DNA from: Pleuronectes platessa
Taxonomy: Eukaryota; Chordata; Actinopteri; Pleuronectiformes; Pleuronectidae
Direction of reading: 5' to 3'
Assembly: GCF_947347685.1 (NCBI RefSeq)
Contig: NC_070629.1
Span: forward strand, 5,099,001-5,163,000
Length of the DNA: 64,000 nucleotides
The translations under genes and the position numbers were made by a program. How positions within the stretch are numbered: position 1 is the stretch's first letter; the number at the start of each line of letters is the position of its first letter. Below the pieces are notes generated by a model. That model ran no database searches. It worked only from the letters and a program-made list of their open reading frames with translations, and was not told where the DNA came from. Below are positions 44,535 through 56,532 of this stretch, piece by piece.

Positions 44535-44607
44535 GACCACGTGGCCTAATGGACAAGGCGTCTGACTTCGAATCAGAAGATTGAGGGTTCGAGTCCCTTC
44601 GTGGTTG
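44535..44607 (+). tRNA. tRNA-Arg-TCG: tRNA-Arg(TCG), Arg-25
   Basis: Reference body. Confidence 0.97.
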
Positions 44608-44953
44608 AAAGTCCCTCAATTTACAAAAATATCTAAAGTGTAGTGCCTTAAGAAAAAACTGAAATGCTATATGTGGTCTACACACAATGACAAATCCTTC
44701 ACACCAAAACAAGTCATACTGTATGAAGTGCTTTTCTATTCCATATCTCAGGGGTTCAAGACAACTTTTGCTTTAAACTATCATATTATTGTTGTTCACA
44801 ACTTGGAGAGGATACAGGCAATAATAGTTAGTGAAGAAACAGGTGCAGTTAGAATTCAGTCCATGCTGGATATTTCACCAAGTGAGCAATCTTCCTGACA
44901 TCCATTATTTAGAGAAGCTTTCGTGAAATGGCTTTGCATCTGTTACAAACAAC

Positions 44954-45027
44954 TGGCCAGTATGGGGCTTGAACCCATGACCTTGGCGTTATTAGCACCA
45001 CGCTCTGACCATCTGAGCTAACAGGCC
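44954..45027 (-). tRNA. tRNA-Ile-AAT: tRNA-Ile(AAT), Ile-78, class V
   Basis: G5T only. It lacks the C42G that usually accompanies it, so it is either a conversion product or closer to Ile-36. Confidence 0.86.
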
Positions 45028-45448
45028 ACGTATATAGTGAGGATCAACTCCATTTATTTTCCAGTGTTCATCTGCACAGGGTGAACAACAGTGGAAGTGC
45101 AGTAACAAATATCAACAGTATATAGCTTTAAGTAAAAACTGAAATGCTGGATGTGGTGTACACACAATGAAAAAAAAAACTCCAACAATTGACTAAGACA
45201 AAAACAAATCTTAATGTATTAAGTTGCTTTTCTATTCCATATCTCAGGGGTTCAAGACCCCTTGTGCTTTAAATTATCATGTTATTGTTCACAACTTGGA
45301 AAGGACACAGGCAATAATAGTTAGAGAACACCAAACAGGTGCATTTATAATTCAGTCCATGCTGGATATTTCACCAAGTGAGCAATCTTCCTGACATCCA
45401 TAATTCAGGGAAGCTTTGTGAAATGGAATTGCCACTGTTACAGAAAAA

Positions 45449-45522
45449 TGGCCAGTATGGGGTTTGAACCCATGACCTTGGCGTTATTAGCACCACGCTC
45501 TGACCATCTGAGCTAACCAGCC
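45449..45522 (-). tRNA. tRNA-Ile-AAT: tRNA-Ile(AAT), Ile-79, class T
   Basis: T4-G69; T5 at 45444-45448. Confidence 0.93.
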
Positions 45523-45944
45523 ACGTATATAGTGAGGATCAACTCCATTTATTTTCCAGTGTTCATCTGCACAGGGTGAACAACAGTGGAAGTGCAGTAA
45601 CAAATATCAACAGTATATAGCTTTAAGTAAAAACTGAAATGCTGGATGTGGTGTACACACAATGAAAAAAAAAACTCCAACAATTGACTAAGACAAAAAC
45701 AAATCTTAATGTATTAAGTTGCTTTTCTATTCCATATCTCAGGGGTTCAAGACCCCTTGTGCTTTAAATTATCATGTTATTGTTCACAACTTGGAAAGGA
45801 CACAGGCAATAATAGTTAGAGAACACCAAACAGGTGCATTCAGAATTCAGTCCATGCTGGATATTTCACCAAGTGAGCAATCTTCCTGACATCCATTATT
45901 TAGAGAAGCTTTCGTGAAATGGCTTTGCATCTGTTACAAACAAC

Positions 45945-46018
45945 TGGCCAGTATGGGGCTTGAACCCATGACCTTGGCGTTATTAGCACCACGCTCTGAC
46001 CATCTGAGCTAACCGGCC
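45945..46018 (-). tRNA. tRNA-Ile-AAT: tRNA-Ile(AAT), Ile-80, class R
   Basis: Intact; divergent from Arg-26. Confidence 0.94.
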
Positions 46019-46281
46019 ACATATAGAGTGAGGATAGACTCCATTTTTTATTCCAGTGATCATTTTGCACAGGGAAAACAACAGTAGAAGTGCAGTACGA
46101 TTAAGTGAATGAGTCATTATGCGTTTTTTGGATATTTAGTACACATACACATTGTTAAAAAAAAAAACTTCAATAAAGTAAGATATTTCATAGAACAATC
46201 TTTCGGCCAAGTATTTTAATTCAGAGAAGCTTTTATAAATGATTGGATCTCGATGAGTTCAACCTTACATGAGAGAACTAA

Positions 46282-46354
46282 GACCACGTGGCCTAATGGA
46301 CAAGGCGTCTGACTTCGAATCAGAAGATTGAGGGTTCGAGTCCCTTCGTGGTTG
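46282..46354 (+). tRNA. tRNA-Arg-TCG: tRNA-Arg(TCG), Arg-26
   Basis: Reference body; two-Ile cycle. Confidence 0.97.
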
Positions 46355-46700
46355 AAAGTCCCTCAATTTACAAAAATATCTAAAGTGTAGTGCCTTAAGA
46401 AAAAACTGAAATGCTATATGTGGTCTACACACAATGACAAATCCTTCACACCAAAACAAGTCATACTGTATGAAGTGCTTTTCTATTCCATATCTCAGGG
46501 GTTCAAGACACCTTTTGCTTTAAACTATCATATTATTGTTGTTCACAACTTGGAGAGGATACAGGCAATAATAGTTAGTGAAGAAACAGGTGCAGTTAGA
46601 ATTCAGTCCATGCTGGATATTTCACCAAGTGAGCAATCTTCCTGACATCCATTATTTAGAGAAGCTTTCGTGAAATGGCTTTGCATCTGTTACAAACAAC

Positions 46701-46774
46701 TGGCCAGTATGGGGCTTGAACCCATGACCTTGGCTTTATTAGCACCACGCTCTGACCATCTGAGCTAACCGGCC
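46701..46774 (-). tRNA. tRNA-Ile-AAT: tRNA-Ile(AAT), Ile-81, class V
   Basis: C39A. Confidence 0.84.
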
Positions 46775-47196
46775 ACGTATATAGTGAGGATCAACTCCAT
46801 TTATTTTCCAGTGTTCATCTGCACAAGGTGAACAACAGTGGAAGTGCAGTAACAAATATCAACAGTATATAGCTTTAAGTAAAAACTGAAATGCTGGATG
46901 TGGTGTACACACAATGAAAAAAAAAACTCCAACAACTGACTAAGACAAAAACAAATCTTAATCTATTAAGTTGCTTTTCTATTCCATATCTCAGGGGTTC
47001 AAGACCCCTTGTGCTTTAAATTATCATGTTATTGTTCACAACTTGGAAAGGACACAGGCAATAATAGTTAGAGAACACCAAACAGGTGCATTCAGAATTC
47101 AGTCCATGCTGGATATTTCACCAAGTGAGCAATCTTCCTGACATCCATTATTTAGAGAAGCTTTCGTGAAATGTCTTTGCATCTGTTACAAACAAC

Positions 47197-47270
47197 TGGC
47201 CAGTATGGGGTTTGAACCCATGACCTTGGCGTTATTAGCACCACGCTCTGACCATCTGAGCTAACCGGCC
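47197..47270 (-). tRNA. tRNA-Ile-AAT: tRNA-Ile(AAT), Ile-82, R-like with TTCAAAC loop
   Basis: All stems pair; A59 in the T loop; no T run. The left flank carries the aaatgtcttt marker of the right-hand region. Confidence 0.93.
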
Positions 47271-47533
47271 ATTTATAGAGTGAGGATAGACTCCATTTTT
47301 TATTCCAGTGATCATTTTGCACAGGGAAAACAACAGTAGAAGTGCAGTACGATTAGGTGAATGAGTCATTATGCATTTTTTGGATATTTAGTACACATAC
47401 ACATTGTTAAAAAAAAAAACTTCAATAAAGTAAGATATTTCATAGAACAATCTTTCGGCCAAGTATTTTAATTCAGAGAAGCTTTTATAAATGATTGGAT
47501 CTCGATGAGTTCAACCTTACATGAGAGAACTAA

Positions 47534-47606
47534 GACCACGTGGCCTAATGGACAAGGCGTCTGACTTCGAATCAGAAGATTGAGGGTTCGAGTCCCTTCG
47601 TGGTTG
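47534..47606 (+). tRNA. tRNA-Arg-TCG: tRNA-Arg(TCG), Arg-27
   Basis: Reference body; its 5' flank has ttatgcatttttt for ttatgcgtttttt. Opens double-Arg cycle 1. Confidence 0.97.
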
Positions 47607-47952
47607 AAAGTCCCTCAATTTACAAAAATATCTAAAGTGTAGTGCCTTAAGAAAAAACTGAAATGCTATATGTGGTCTACACACAATGACAAATCCTTCA
47701 CACCAAAACAAGTCATACTGTATGAAGTGCTTTTCTATTCCATATCTCAGGGGTTCAAGACACCTTTTGCTTTAAACTATCATATTATTGTTGTTCACAA
47801 CTTGGAGAGGATACAGGCAATAATAGTTAGTGAAGAAACAGGTGCAGTTAGAATTCAGTCCATGCTGGATATTTCACCAAGTGAGCAATCTTCCTGACAT
47901 CCATTATTTAGAGAAGCTTTCGTGAAATGGCTTTGCATCTGTTACAAACAAC

Positions 47953-48026
47953 TGGCCAGTATGGGGCTTGAACCCATGACCTTGGCTTTATTAGCACCAC
48001 GCTCTGACCATCTGAGCTAATCGGCC
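47953..48026 (-). tRNA. tRNA-Ile-AAT: tRNA-Ile(AAT), Ile-83, class V
   Basis: C39A plus G6A (A6 x C67). Confidence 0.76.
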
Positions 48027-48448
48027 ACGTATATAGTGAGGATCAACTCCATTTATTTTCCAGTGTTCATCTGCACAGGGTGAACAACAGTGGAAGTGCA
48101 GTAACAAATATCAACAGTATATAGCTTTAAGTAAAAACTGAAATGCTGGATGTGGTGTACACACAATGAAAAAAAAAACTCCAACAACTGACTAAGACAA
48201 AAACAAATCTTAATCTATTAAGTTGCTTTTCTATTCCATATCTCAGGGGTTCAAGACCCCTTGTGCTTTAAATTATCATGTTATTGTTCACAACTTGGAA
48301 AGGACACAGGCAATAATAGTTAGAGAACACCAAACAGGTGCATTCAGAATTCAGTCCATGCTGGATATTTCACCAAGTGAGCAATCTTCCTGACATCCAT
48401 TATTTAGAGAAGCTTTCGTGAAATGTCTTTGCATCTGTTACAAACAAC

Positions 48449-48522
48449 TGGCCAGTATGGGGTTTGAACCCATGACCTTGGCGTTATTAGCACCACGCTC
48501 TGACCATCTGAGCTAACCAGCC
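48449..48522 (-). tRNA. tRNA-Ile-AAT: tRNA-Ile(AAT), Ile-84, T-like body without T run
   Basis: T4-G69 and TTCAAAC loop, but the 3' flank is gttgtttg with no T4. The body of class T is joined to the flank of class R. Confidence 0.9.
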
Positions 48523-48939
48523 AAGGATATAGTGAGGATCAACTCCATTTATTTTCCAGTGTTCATCTGCACAGGGTGAACAACAGTGGAAGTGCAGTAA
48601 CAAATATCAACAGTATATAGCTTTAAGTAAAAACTGAAATGCTGGATGTGGTGTACACACAATGAAAAAAAAAACTCCAACAATTGACTAAGACAAAAAC
48701 AAATCTTAATGTATTAAGTTGCTTTTCTATTCCATATCTCAGGGGTTCAAGACCCCTTGTGCTTTAAATTATCATGTTATTGTTCACAACTTGGAAAGGA
48801 CACAGGCAATAATAGTTAGAGAACACCAAACAGGTGCATTCAGAATTCAGTCCATGCTGGATATTTCACCAAGTGAGCAATCTTCCTGACATCCATTATT
48901 TAGAGAAGCTTTCGTGAAATGGCATTGCCACTGTTACAG

Positions 48940-48943
48940 AAAA
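48940..48943 (-). terminator. Pol III T4 terminator of Ile-85 (representative of class Q)
   Basis: The - strand reads discriminator A, then A, then TTTT. It is a one-base-shorter variant of the T5 site, created by an A-to-T change in the tract. It recurs at Ile-91, Ile-102 and Ile-109. Confidence 0.8.
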
Positions 48944-48944
48944 T

Positions 48945-49018
48945 TGGCCAGTATGGGGTTTGAACCCATGACCTTGGCGTTATTAGCACCACGCTCTGAC
49001 CATCTGAGCTAACCGGCC
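48945..49018 (-). tRNA. tRNA-Ile-AAT: tRNA-Ile(AAT), Ile-85, class Q
   Basis: All stems pair with C4-G69, loop TTCAAAC, T4 stop at 48940-48943. A strong candidate for an active gene. Confidence 0.94.
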
Positions 49019-49282
49019 ATTTATAGAGTGAGGATAGACTCCATTTTTTATTCCAGTGATCATTTTGCACAGTGAAAACAACAGTAGAAGTGCAGTACGA
49101 TTAGGTGAATGAGTCACTATGCGTTTTTTGGATATTTAGTACACATACACATGGTTAAAAAAAAAAAACTTCAATAAAGTAAGATATTTCATAGAACAAT
49201 CTTTCGGCCAAGTATTTTAATTCAGAGAAGCTTTTATAAATGATTGGATCTCGATGAGTTCAACCTTACATGAGAGAACTAA

Positions 49283-49355
49283 GACCACGTGGCCTAATGG
49301 ACAAGGCGTCTGACTTCGAATCAGAAGATCGAGGGTTCGAGTCCCTTCGTGGTTG
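49283..49355 (+). tRNA. tRNA-Arg-TCG: tRNA-Arg(TCG), Arg-28, T48C
   Basis: T48C in the variable loop, a change toward the common C48; also found in Arg-31 and Arg-38. An A12 tract in the flank makes this cycle 1749 bp. Confidence 0.97.
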
Positions 49356-49701
49356 AAAGTCCCTCAATTTACAAAAATATCTAAAGTGTAGTGCCTTAAG
49401 AAAAAACTGAAATGCTATATGTGGTCTACACACAATGACAAATCCTTCACACCAAAACAAGTCATACTGTATGAAGTGCTTTTCTATTCCATATCTCAGG
49501 GGTTCAAGACACCTTTTGCTTTAAACTATCATATTATTGTTGTTCACAACTTGGAGAGGATACAGGCAATAATAGTTAGTGAAGAAACAGGTGCAGTTAA
49601 AATTCAGTCCATGCTGGATATTTCACCAAGTGAGCAATCTTCCTGACATCCATAATTCAGAGAAGCTTTTGTGAAATGGCATTGCCACTGTTACAGAAAA
49701 A

Positions 49702-49775
49702 TGGCCAGTATGGGGTTTGAACCAATGACCTTGGCGTTATTAGCACTACGCTCTGACCATCTGAGCTAACCGGCC
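49702..49775 (-). tRNA. tRNA-Ile-AAT: tRNA-Ile(AAT), Ile-86, class P
   Basis: Class P body with T5 at 49697-49701, reappearing about 30 kb after Ile-35. It is the only Ile between Arg-28 and Arg-29. Confidence 0.75.
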
Positions 49776-50038
49776 ACATATAGAGTGAGGATAGACTCCA
49801 TTTTTTATTCCAGTGATCATTTTGCACAGGGAAAACAACAGTAGAAGTGCAGTACGATTAAGTGAATGAGTCATTATGCGTTTTTTGGATATTTAGTACA
49901 CATACACATTGTTAAAAAAAAAAACTTCAATAAAGTAAGATATTTCATAGAACAATCTTTCGGCCAAGTATTTTAATTCAGAGAAGCTTTTATAAATGAT
50001 TGGATCTCGATGAGTTCAACCTTACATGAGAGAACTAA

Positions 50039-50111
50039 GACCACGTGGCCTAATGGACAAGGCGTCTGACTTCGAATCAGAAGATTGAGGGTTCGAGTCC
50101 CTTCGTGGTTG
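50039..50111 (+). tRNA. tRNA-Arg-TCG: tRNA-Arg(TCG), Arg-29
   Basis: Reference body, 756 bp after Arg-28. Confidence 0.97.
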
Positions 50112-50457
50112 AAAGTCCCTCAATTTACAAAAATATCTAAAGTGTAGTGCCTTAAGAAAAAACTGAAATGCTATATGTGGTCTACACACAATGACAAATC
50201 CTTCACACCAAAACAAGTCATACTGTATGAAGTGCTTTTCTATTCCATATCTCAGGGGTTCAAGACACCTTTTGCTTTAAACTATCATATTATTGTTGTT
50301 CACAACTTGGAGAGGATACAGGCAATAATAGTTAGTGAAGAAACAGGTGCAGTTAGAATTCAGTCCATGCTGGATATTTCACCAAGTGAGCAATCTTCCT
50401 GACATCCATTATTTAGAGAAGCTTTCGTGAAATGGCTTTGCATCTGTTACAAACAAC

Positions 50458-50531
50458 TGGCCAGTATGGGGCTTGAACCCATGACCTTGGCTTTATTAGC
50501 ACCACGCTCTGACCATCTGAGCTAACCGGCC
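50458..50531 (-). tRNA. tRNA-Ile-AAT: tRNA-Ile(AAT), Ile-87, class V
   Basis: C39A. Confidence 0.84.
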
Positions 50532-50953
50532 ACGTATATAGTGAGGATCAACTCCATTTATTTTCCAGTGTTCATCTGCACAGGGTGAACAACAGTGGAA
50601 GTGCAGTAACAAATATCAACAGTATATAGCTTTAAGTAAAAACTGAAATGCTGGATGTGGTGTACACACAATGAAAAAAAAAACTCCAACAACTGACTAA
50701 GACAAAAACAAATCTTAATCTATTAAGTTGCTTTTCTATTCCATATCTCAGGGGTTCAAGACCCCTTGTGCTTTAAATTATCATGTTATTGTTCACAACT
50801 TGGAAAGGACACAGGCAATAATAGTTAGAGAACACCAAACAGGTGCATTCAGAATTCAGTCCATGCTGGATATTTCACCAAGTGAGCAATCTTCCTGACA
50901 TCCATTATTTAGAGAAGCTTTCGTGAAATGTCTTTGCATCTGTTACAAACAAC

Positions 50954-51027
50954 TGGCCAGTATGGGGTTTGAACCCATGACCTTGGCGTTATTAGCACCA
51001 CGCTCTGACCATCTGAGCTAACCGGCC
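50954..51027 (-). tRNA. tRNA-Ile-AAT: tRNA-Ile(AAT), Ile-88, R-like with TTCAAAC loop
   Basis: Stems intact, no T run; twin of Ile-82. Confidence 0.93.
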
Positions 51028-51290
51028 ATTTATAGAGTGAGGATAGACTCCATTTTTTATTCCAGTGATCATTTTGCACAGGGAAAACAACAGTAGAAGT
51101 GCAGTACGATTAGGTGAATGAGTCATTATGCATTTTTTGGATATTTAGTACACATACACATTGTTAAAAAAAAAAACTTCAATAAAGTAAGATATTTCAT
51201 AGAACAATCTTTCGGCCAAGTATTTTAATTCAGAGAAGCTTTTATAAATGATTGGATCTCGATGAGTTCAACCTTACATGAGAGAACTAA

Positions 51291-51363
51291 GACCACGTGG
51301 CCTAATGGACAAGGCGTCTGACTTCGAATCAGAAGATTGAGGGTTCGAGTCCCTTCGTGGTTG
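51291..51363 (+). tRNA. tRNA-Arg-TCG: tRNA-Arg(TCG), Arg-30
   Basis: Reference body, ttatgcatttttt flank; opens double-Arg cycle 2. Confidence 0.97.
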
Positions 51364-51709
51364 AAAGTCCCTCAATTTACAAAAATATCTAAAGTGTAGT
51401 GCCTTAAGAAAAAACTGAAATGCTATATGTGGTCTACACACAATGACAAATCCTTCACACCAAAACAAGTCATACTGTATGAAGTGCTTTTCTATTCCAT
51501 ATCTCAGGGGTTCAAGACACCTTTTGCTTTAAACTATCATATTATTGTTGTTCACAACTTGGAGAGGATACAGGCAATAATAGTTAGTGAAGAAACAGGT
51601 GCAGTTAGAATTCAGTCCATGCTGGATATTTCACCAAGTGAGCAATCTTCCTGACATCCATTATTTAGAGAAGCTTTCGTGAAATGGCTTTGCATCTGTT
51701 ACAAACAAC

Positions 51710-51783
51710 TGGCCAGTATGGGGCTTGAACCCATGACCTTGGCTTTATTAGCACCACGCTCTGACCATCTGAGCTAACCGGCC
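51710..51783 (-). tRNA. tRNA-Ile-AAT: tRNA-Ile(AAT), Ile-89, class V
   Basis: C39A; unlike Ile-83 in the same slot it keeps G6. Confidence 0.84.
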
Positions 51784-52205
51784 ACGTATATAGTGAGGAT
51801 CAACTCCATTTATTTTCCAGTGTTCATCTGCACAGGGTGAACAACAGTGGAAGTGCAGTAACAAATATCAACAGTATATAGCTTTAAGTAAAAACTGAAA
51901 TGCTGGATGTGGTGTACACACAATGAAAAAAAAAACTCCAACAACTGACTAAGACAAAAACAAATCTTAATCTATTAAGTTGCTTTTCTATTCCATATCT
52001 CAGGGGTTCAAGACCCCTTGTGCTTTAAATTATCATGTTATTGTTCACAACTTGGAAAGGACACAGGCAATAATAGTTAGAGAACACCAAACAGGTGCAT
52101 TCAGAATTCAGTCCATGCTGGATATTTCACCAAGTGAGCAATCTTCCTGACATCCATTATTTAGAGAAGCTTTCGTGAAATGTCTTTGCATCTGTTACAA
52201 ACAAC

Positions 52206-52279
52206 TGGCCAGTATGGGGTTTGAACCCATGACCTTGGCGTTATTAGCACCACGCTCTGACCATCTGAGCTAACCAGCC
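52206..52279 (-). tRNA. tRNA-Ile-AAT: tRNA-Ile(AAT), Ile-90, T-like body without T run
   Basis: T4-G69, TTCAAAC; twin of Ile-84. Confidence 0.9.
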
Positions 52280-52701
52280 AAGGATATAGTGAGGATCAAC
52301 TCCATTTATTTTCCAGTGTTCATCTGCACAGGGTGAACAACAGTGGAAGTGCAGTAACAAATATCAACAGTATATAGCTTTAAGTAAAAACTGAAATGCT
52401 GGATGTGGTGTACACACAATGAAAAAAAAAACTCCAACAATTGACTAAGACAAAAACAAATCTTAATGTATTAAGTTGCTTTTCTATTCCATATCTCAGG
52501 GGTTCAAGACCCCTTGTGCTTTAAATTATCATGTTATTGTTCACAACTTGGAAAGGACACAGGCAATAATAGTTAGAGAACACCAAACAGGTGCATTCAG
52601 AATTCAGTCCATGCTGGATATTTCACCAAGTGAGCAATCTTCCTGACATCCATTATTTAGAGAAGCTTTCGTGAAATGGCATTGCCACTGTTACAGAAAA
52701 T

Positions 52702-52775
52702 TGGCCAGTATGGGGTTTGAACCCATGACCTTGGCGTTATTAGCACCACGCTCTGACCATCTGAGCTAACCGGCC
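52702..52775 (-). tRNA. tRNA-Ile-AAT: tRNA-Ile(AAT), Ile-91, class Q
   Basis: Intact body; T4 at 52697-52700. Confidence 0.94.
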
Positions 52776-53039
52776 ATTTATAGAGTGAGGATAGACTCCA
52801 TTTTTTATTCCAGTGATCATTTTGCACAGTGAAAACAACAGTAGAAGTGCAGTACGATTAGGTGAATGAGTCACTATGCGTTTTTTGGATATTTAGTACA
52901 CATACACATGGTTAAAAAAAAAAAACTTCAATAAAGTAAGATATTTCATAGAACAATCTTTCGGCCAAGTATTTTAATTCAGAGAAGCTTTTATAAATGA
53001 TTGGATCTCGATGAGTTCAACCTTACATGAGAGAACTAA

Positions 53040-53112
53040 GACCACGTGGCCTAATGGACAAGGCGTCTGACTTCGAATCAGAAGATCGAGGGTTCGAGTC
53101 CCTTCGTGGTTG
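53040..53112 (+). tRNA. tRNA-Arg-TCG: tRNA-Arg(TCG), Arg-31, T48C
   Basis: Same T48C as Arg-28, 3757 bp earlier. Confidence 0.97.
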
Positions 53113-53458
53113 AAAGTCCCTCAATTTACAAAAATATCTAAAGTGTAGTGCCTTAAGAAAAAACTGAAATGCTATATGTGGTCTACACACAATGACAAAT
53201 CCTTCACACCAAAACAAGTCATACTGTATGAAGTGCTTTTCTATTCCATATCTCAGGGGTTCAAGACACCTTTTGCTTTAAACTATCATATTATTGTTGT
53301 TCACAACTTGGAGAGGATACAGGCAATAATAGTTAGTGAAGAAACAGGTGCAGTTAAAATTCAGTCCATGCTGGATATTTCACCAAGTGAGCAATCTTCC
53401 TGACATCCATAATTCAGAGAAGCTTTTGTGAAATGGCATTGCCACTGTTACAGAAAAA

Positions 53459-53532
53459 TGGCCAGTATGGGGTTTGAACCAATGACCTTGGCGTTATTAG
53501 CACTACGCTCTGACCATCTGAGCTAACCGGCC
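53459..53532 (-). tRNA. tRNA-Ile-AAT: tRNA-Ile(AAT), Ile-92, class P
   Basis: Class P; T5 at 53454-53458; lone Ile between Arg-31 and Arg-32. Confidence 0.75.
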
Positions 53533-53795
53533 ACATATAGAGTGAGGATAGACTCCATTTTTTATTCCAGTGATCATTTTGCACAGGGAAAACAACAGTA
53601 GAAGTGCAGTACGATTAAGTGAATGAGTCATTATGCGTTTTTTGGATATTTAGTACACATACACATTGTTAAAAAAAAAAACTTCAATAAAGTAAGATAT
53701 TTCATAGAACAATCTTTCGGCCAAGTATTTTAATTCAGAGAAGCTTTTATAAATGATTGGATCTCGATGAGTTCAACCTTACATGAGAGAACTAA

Positions 53796-53868
53796 GACCA
53801 CGTGGCCTAATGGACAAGGCGTCTGACTTCGAATCAGAAGATTGAGGGTTCGAGTCCCTTCGTGGTTG
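53796..53868 (+). tRNA. tRNA-Arg-TCG: tRNA-Arg(TCG), Arg-32
   Basis: Reference body; a private change (gaaataatat for gaaatgctat) lies about 55 bp downstream. Confidence 0.97.
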
Positions 53869-54214
53869 AAAGTCCCTCAATTTACAAAAATATCTAAAGT
53901 GTAGTGCCTTAAGAAAAAACTGAAATAATATATGTGGTCTACACACAATGACAAATCCTTCACACCAAAACAAGTCATACTGTATGAAGTGCTTTTCTAT
54001 TCCATATCTCAGGGGTTCAAGACAACTTTTGCTTTAAACTATCATATTATTGTTGTTCACAACTTGGAGAGGATACAGGCAATAATAGTTAGTGAAGAAA
54101 CAGGTGCAGTTAGAATTCAGTCCATGCTGGATATTTCACCAAGTGAGCAATCTTCCTGACATCCATTATTTAGAGAAGCTTTCGTGAAATGGCTTTGCAT
54201 CTGTTACAAACAAC

Positions 54215-54288
54215 TGGCCAGTATGGGGCTTGAACCCATGACCTTGGCTTTATTAGCACCACGCTCTGACCATCTGAGCTAACCGGCC
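54215..54288 (-). tRNA. tRNA-Ile-AAT: tRNA-Ile(AAT), Ile-93, class V
   Basis: C39A. Confidence 0.84.
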
Positions 54289-54710
54289 ACGTATATAGTG
54301 AGGATCAACTCCATTTATTTTCCAGTGTTCATCTGCACAGGGTGAACAACAGTGGAAGTGCAGTAACAAATATCAACAGTATATAGCTTTAAGTAAAAAC
54401 TGAAATGCTGGATGTGGTGTACACACAATGAAAAAAAAAACTCCAACAATTGACTAAGACAAAAACAAATCTTAATGTATTAAGTTGCTTTTCTATTCCA
54501 TATCTCAGGGGTTCAAGACCCCTTGTGCTTTAAATTATCATGTTATTGTTCACAACTTGGAAAGGACACAGGCAATAATAGTTAGAGAACACCAAACAGG
54601 TGCATTCAGAATTCAGTCCATGCTGGATATTTCACCAAGTGAGCAATCTTCCTGACATCCATTATTTAGAGAAGCTTTCGTGAAATGGCTTTGCATCTGT
54701 TACAAACAAC

Positions 54711-54784
54711 TGGCCAGTATGGGGTTTGAACCCATGACCTTGGCGTTATTAGCACCACGCTCTGACCATCTGAGCTAACCAGCC
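54711..54784 (-). tRNA. tRNA-Ile-AAT: tRNA-Ile(AAT), Ile-94, T-like body without T run
   Basis: T4-G69, TTCAAAC; left flank aaatggcttt rather than aaatgtcttt. Confidence 0.9.
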
Positions 54785-55206
54785 AAGGATATAGTGAGGA
54801 TCAACTCCATTTATTTTCCAGTGTTCATCTGCACAGGGTGAACAACAGTGGAAGTGCACTAACAAATATCAACAGTATATAGCTTTAAGTAAAAACTGAA
54901 ATGCTGGATGTGGTGTACACACAATGAAAAAAAAAACTCCAACAATTGACTAAGACAAAAACAAATCTTAATGTATTAAGTTGCTTTTCTATTCCATATC
55001 TCAGGGGTTCAAGACCCCTTGTGCTTTAAATTATCATGTTATTGTTCACAACTTGGAAAGGACACAGGCAATAATAGTTAGAGAACACCAAACAGGTGCA
55101 TTCAGAATTCAGTCCATGCTGGATATTTCACCAAGTGAGCAATCTTCCTGACATCCATTATTTAGAGAAGCTTTCGTGAAATGTCTTTGCATCTGTTACA
55201 AACAAC

Positions 55207-55280
55207 TGGCCAGTATGGGGTTTGAACCCATGACCTTGGCGTTATTAGCACCACGCTCTGACCATCTGAGCTAACCGGCC
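55207..55280 (-). tRNA. tRNA-Ile-AAT: tRNA-Ile(AAT), Ile-95, R-like with TTCAAAC loop
   Basis: Stems intact; no T run; divergent from Arg-33. Confidence 0.93.
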
Positions 55281-55543
55281 ATTTATAGAGTGAGGATAGA
55301 CTCCATTTTTTATTCCAGTGATCATTTTGCACAGGGAAAACAACAGTAGAAGTGCAGTACGATTAGGTGAATGAGTCATTATGCATTTTTTGGATATTTA
55401 GTACACATACACATTGTTAAAAAAAAAAACTTCAATAAAGTAAGATATTTCATAGAACAATCTTTCGGCCAAGTATTTTAATTCAGAGAAGCTTTTATAA
55501 ATGATTGGATCTCGATGAGTTCAACCTTACATGAGAGAACTAA

Positions 55544-55616
55544 GACCACGTGGCCTAATGGACAAGGCGTCTGACTTCGAATCAGAAGATTGAGGGTTCG
55601 AGTCCCTTCGTGGTTG
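55544..55616 (+). tRNA. tRNA-Arg-TCG: tRNA-Arg(TCG), Arg-33
   Basis: Reference body, ttatgcatttttt flank. Confidence 0.97.
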
Positions 55617-55962
55617 AAAGTCCCTCAATTTACAAAAATATCTAAAGTGTAGTGCCTTAAGAAAAAACTGAAATGCTATATGTGGTCTACACACAATGAC
55701 AAATCCTTCACACCAAAACAAGTCATACTGTATGAAGTGCTTTTCTATTCCATATCTCAGGGGTTCAAGACAACTTTTGCTTTAAACTATCATATTATTG
55801 TTGTTCACAACTTGGAGAGGATACAGGCAATAATAGTTAGTGAAGAAACAGGTGCAGTTAGAATTCAGTCCATGCTGGATATTTCACCAAGTGAGCAATC
55901 TTCCTGACATCCATTATTTAGAGAAGCTTTCGTGAAATGGCTTTGCATCTGTTACAAACAAC

Positions 55963-56036
55963 TGGCCAGTATGGGGCTTGAACCCATGACCTTGGCTTTT
56001 TTAGCACCACGCTCTGACCATCTGAGCTAACCGGCC
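55963..56036 (-). tRNA. tRNA-Ile body with anticodon AAA, Ile-96
   Basis: The anticodon loop reads CTAAAAA instead of CTAATAA. T36A changes the anticodon from AAT (Ile) to AAA (would read TTT/TTC, Phe). C39A is also present, as in other genes of this slot. Acceptor, D and T arms are Ile-type. No T run. If transcribed and charged with Ile it could misread Phe codons, but the G31 x A39 clash and missing terminator make a pseudogene plausible. Confidence 0.82.
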
Positions 56037-56458
56037 ACGTATATAGTGAGGATCAACTCCATTTATTTTCCAGTGTTCATCTGCACAGGGTGAACAACAG
56101 TGGAAGTGCAGTAACAAATATCAACAGTATATAGCTTTAAGTAAAAACTGAAATGCTGGATGTGGTGTACACACAATGAAAAAAAAAACTCCAACAACTG
56201 ACTAAGACAAAAACAAATCTTAATCTATTAAGTTGCTTTTCTATTCCATATCTCAGGGGTTCAAGACCCCTTGTGCTTTAAATTATCATGTTATTGTTCA
56301 CAACTTGGAAAGGACACAGGCAATAATAGTTAGAGAACACCAAACAGGTGCATTCAGAATTCAGTCCATGCTGGATATTTCACCAAGTGAGCAATCTTCC
56401 TGACATCCATTATTTAGAGAAGCTTTCGTGAAATGGCTTTGCATCTGTTACAAACAAC

Positions 56459-56532
56459 TGGCCAGTATGGGGTTTGAACCCATGACCTTGGCGTTATTAG
56501 CACCACGCTCTGACCATCTGAGCTAACCAGCC
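56459..56532 (-). tRNA. tRNA-Ile-AAT: tRNA-Ile(AAT), Ile-97, T-like body without T run
   Basis: T4-G69, TTCAAAC. Confidence 0.9.

Larger units (their letters stand above)
47534..50038. repeat. 2505-bp double-Arg cycle, copy 1
   Basis: The order is Arg, Ile (C39A), Ile (T4-G69), Ile (class Q), Arg, Ile (class P). The distance to the next Arg is exactly 2505 bp, as in copies 2 and 3. It is the only cycle type with a k = 0 step, where one Ile separates two Arg genes. Confidence 0.93.
51291..53795. repeat. 2505-bp double-Arg cycle, copy 2
   Basis: It has the same length and gene order as 47534-50038 and starts 3757 bp after it. The T48C Arg variant is shared at the same internal position (53040 and 49283). 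Confidence 0.93.
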
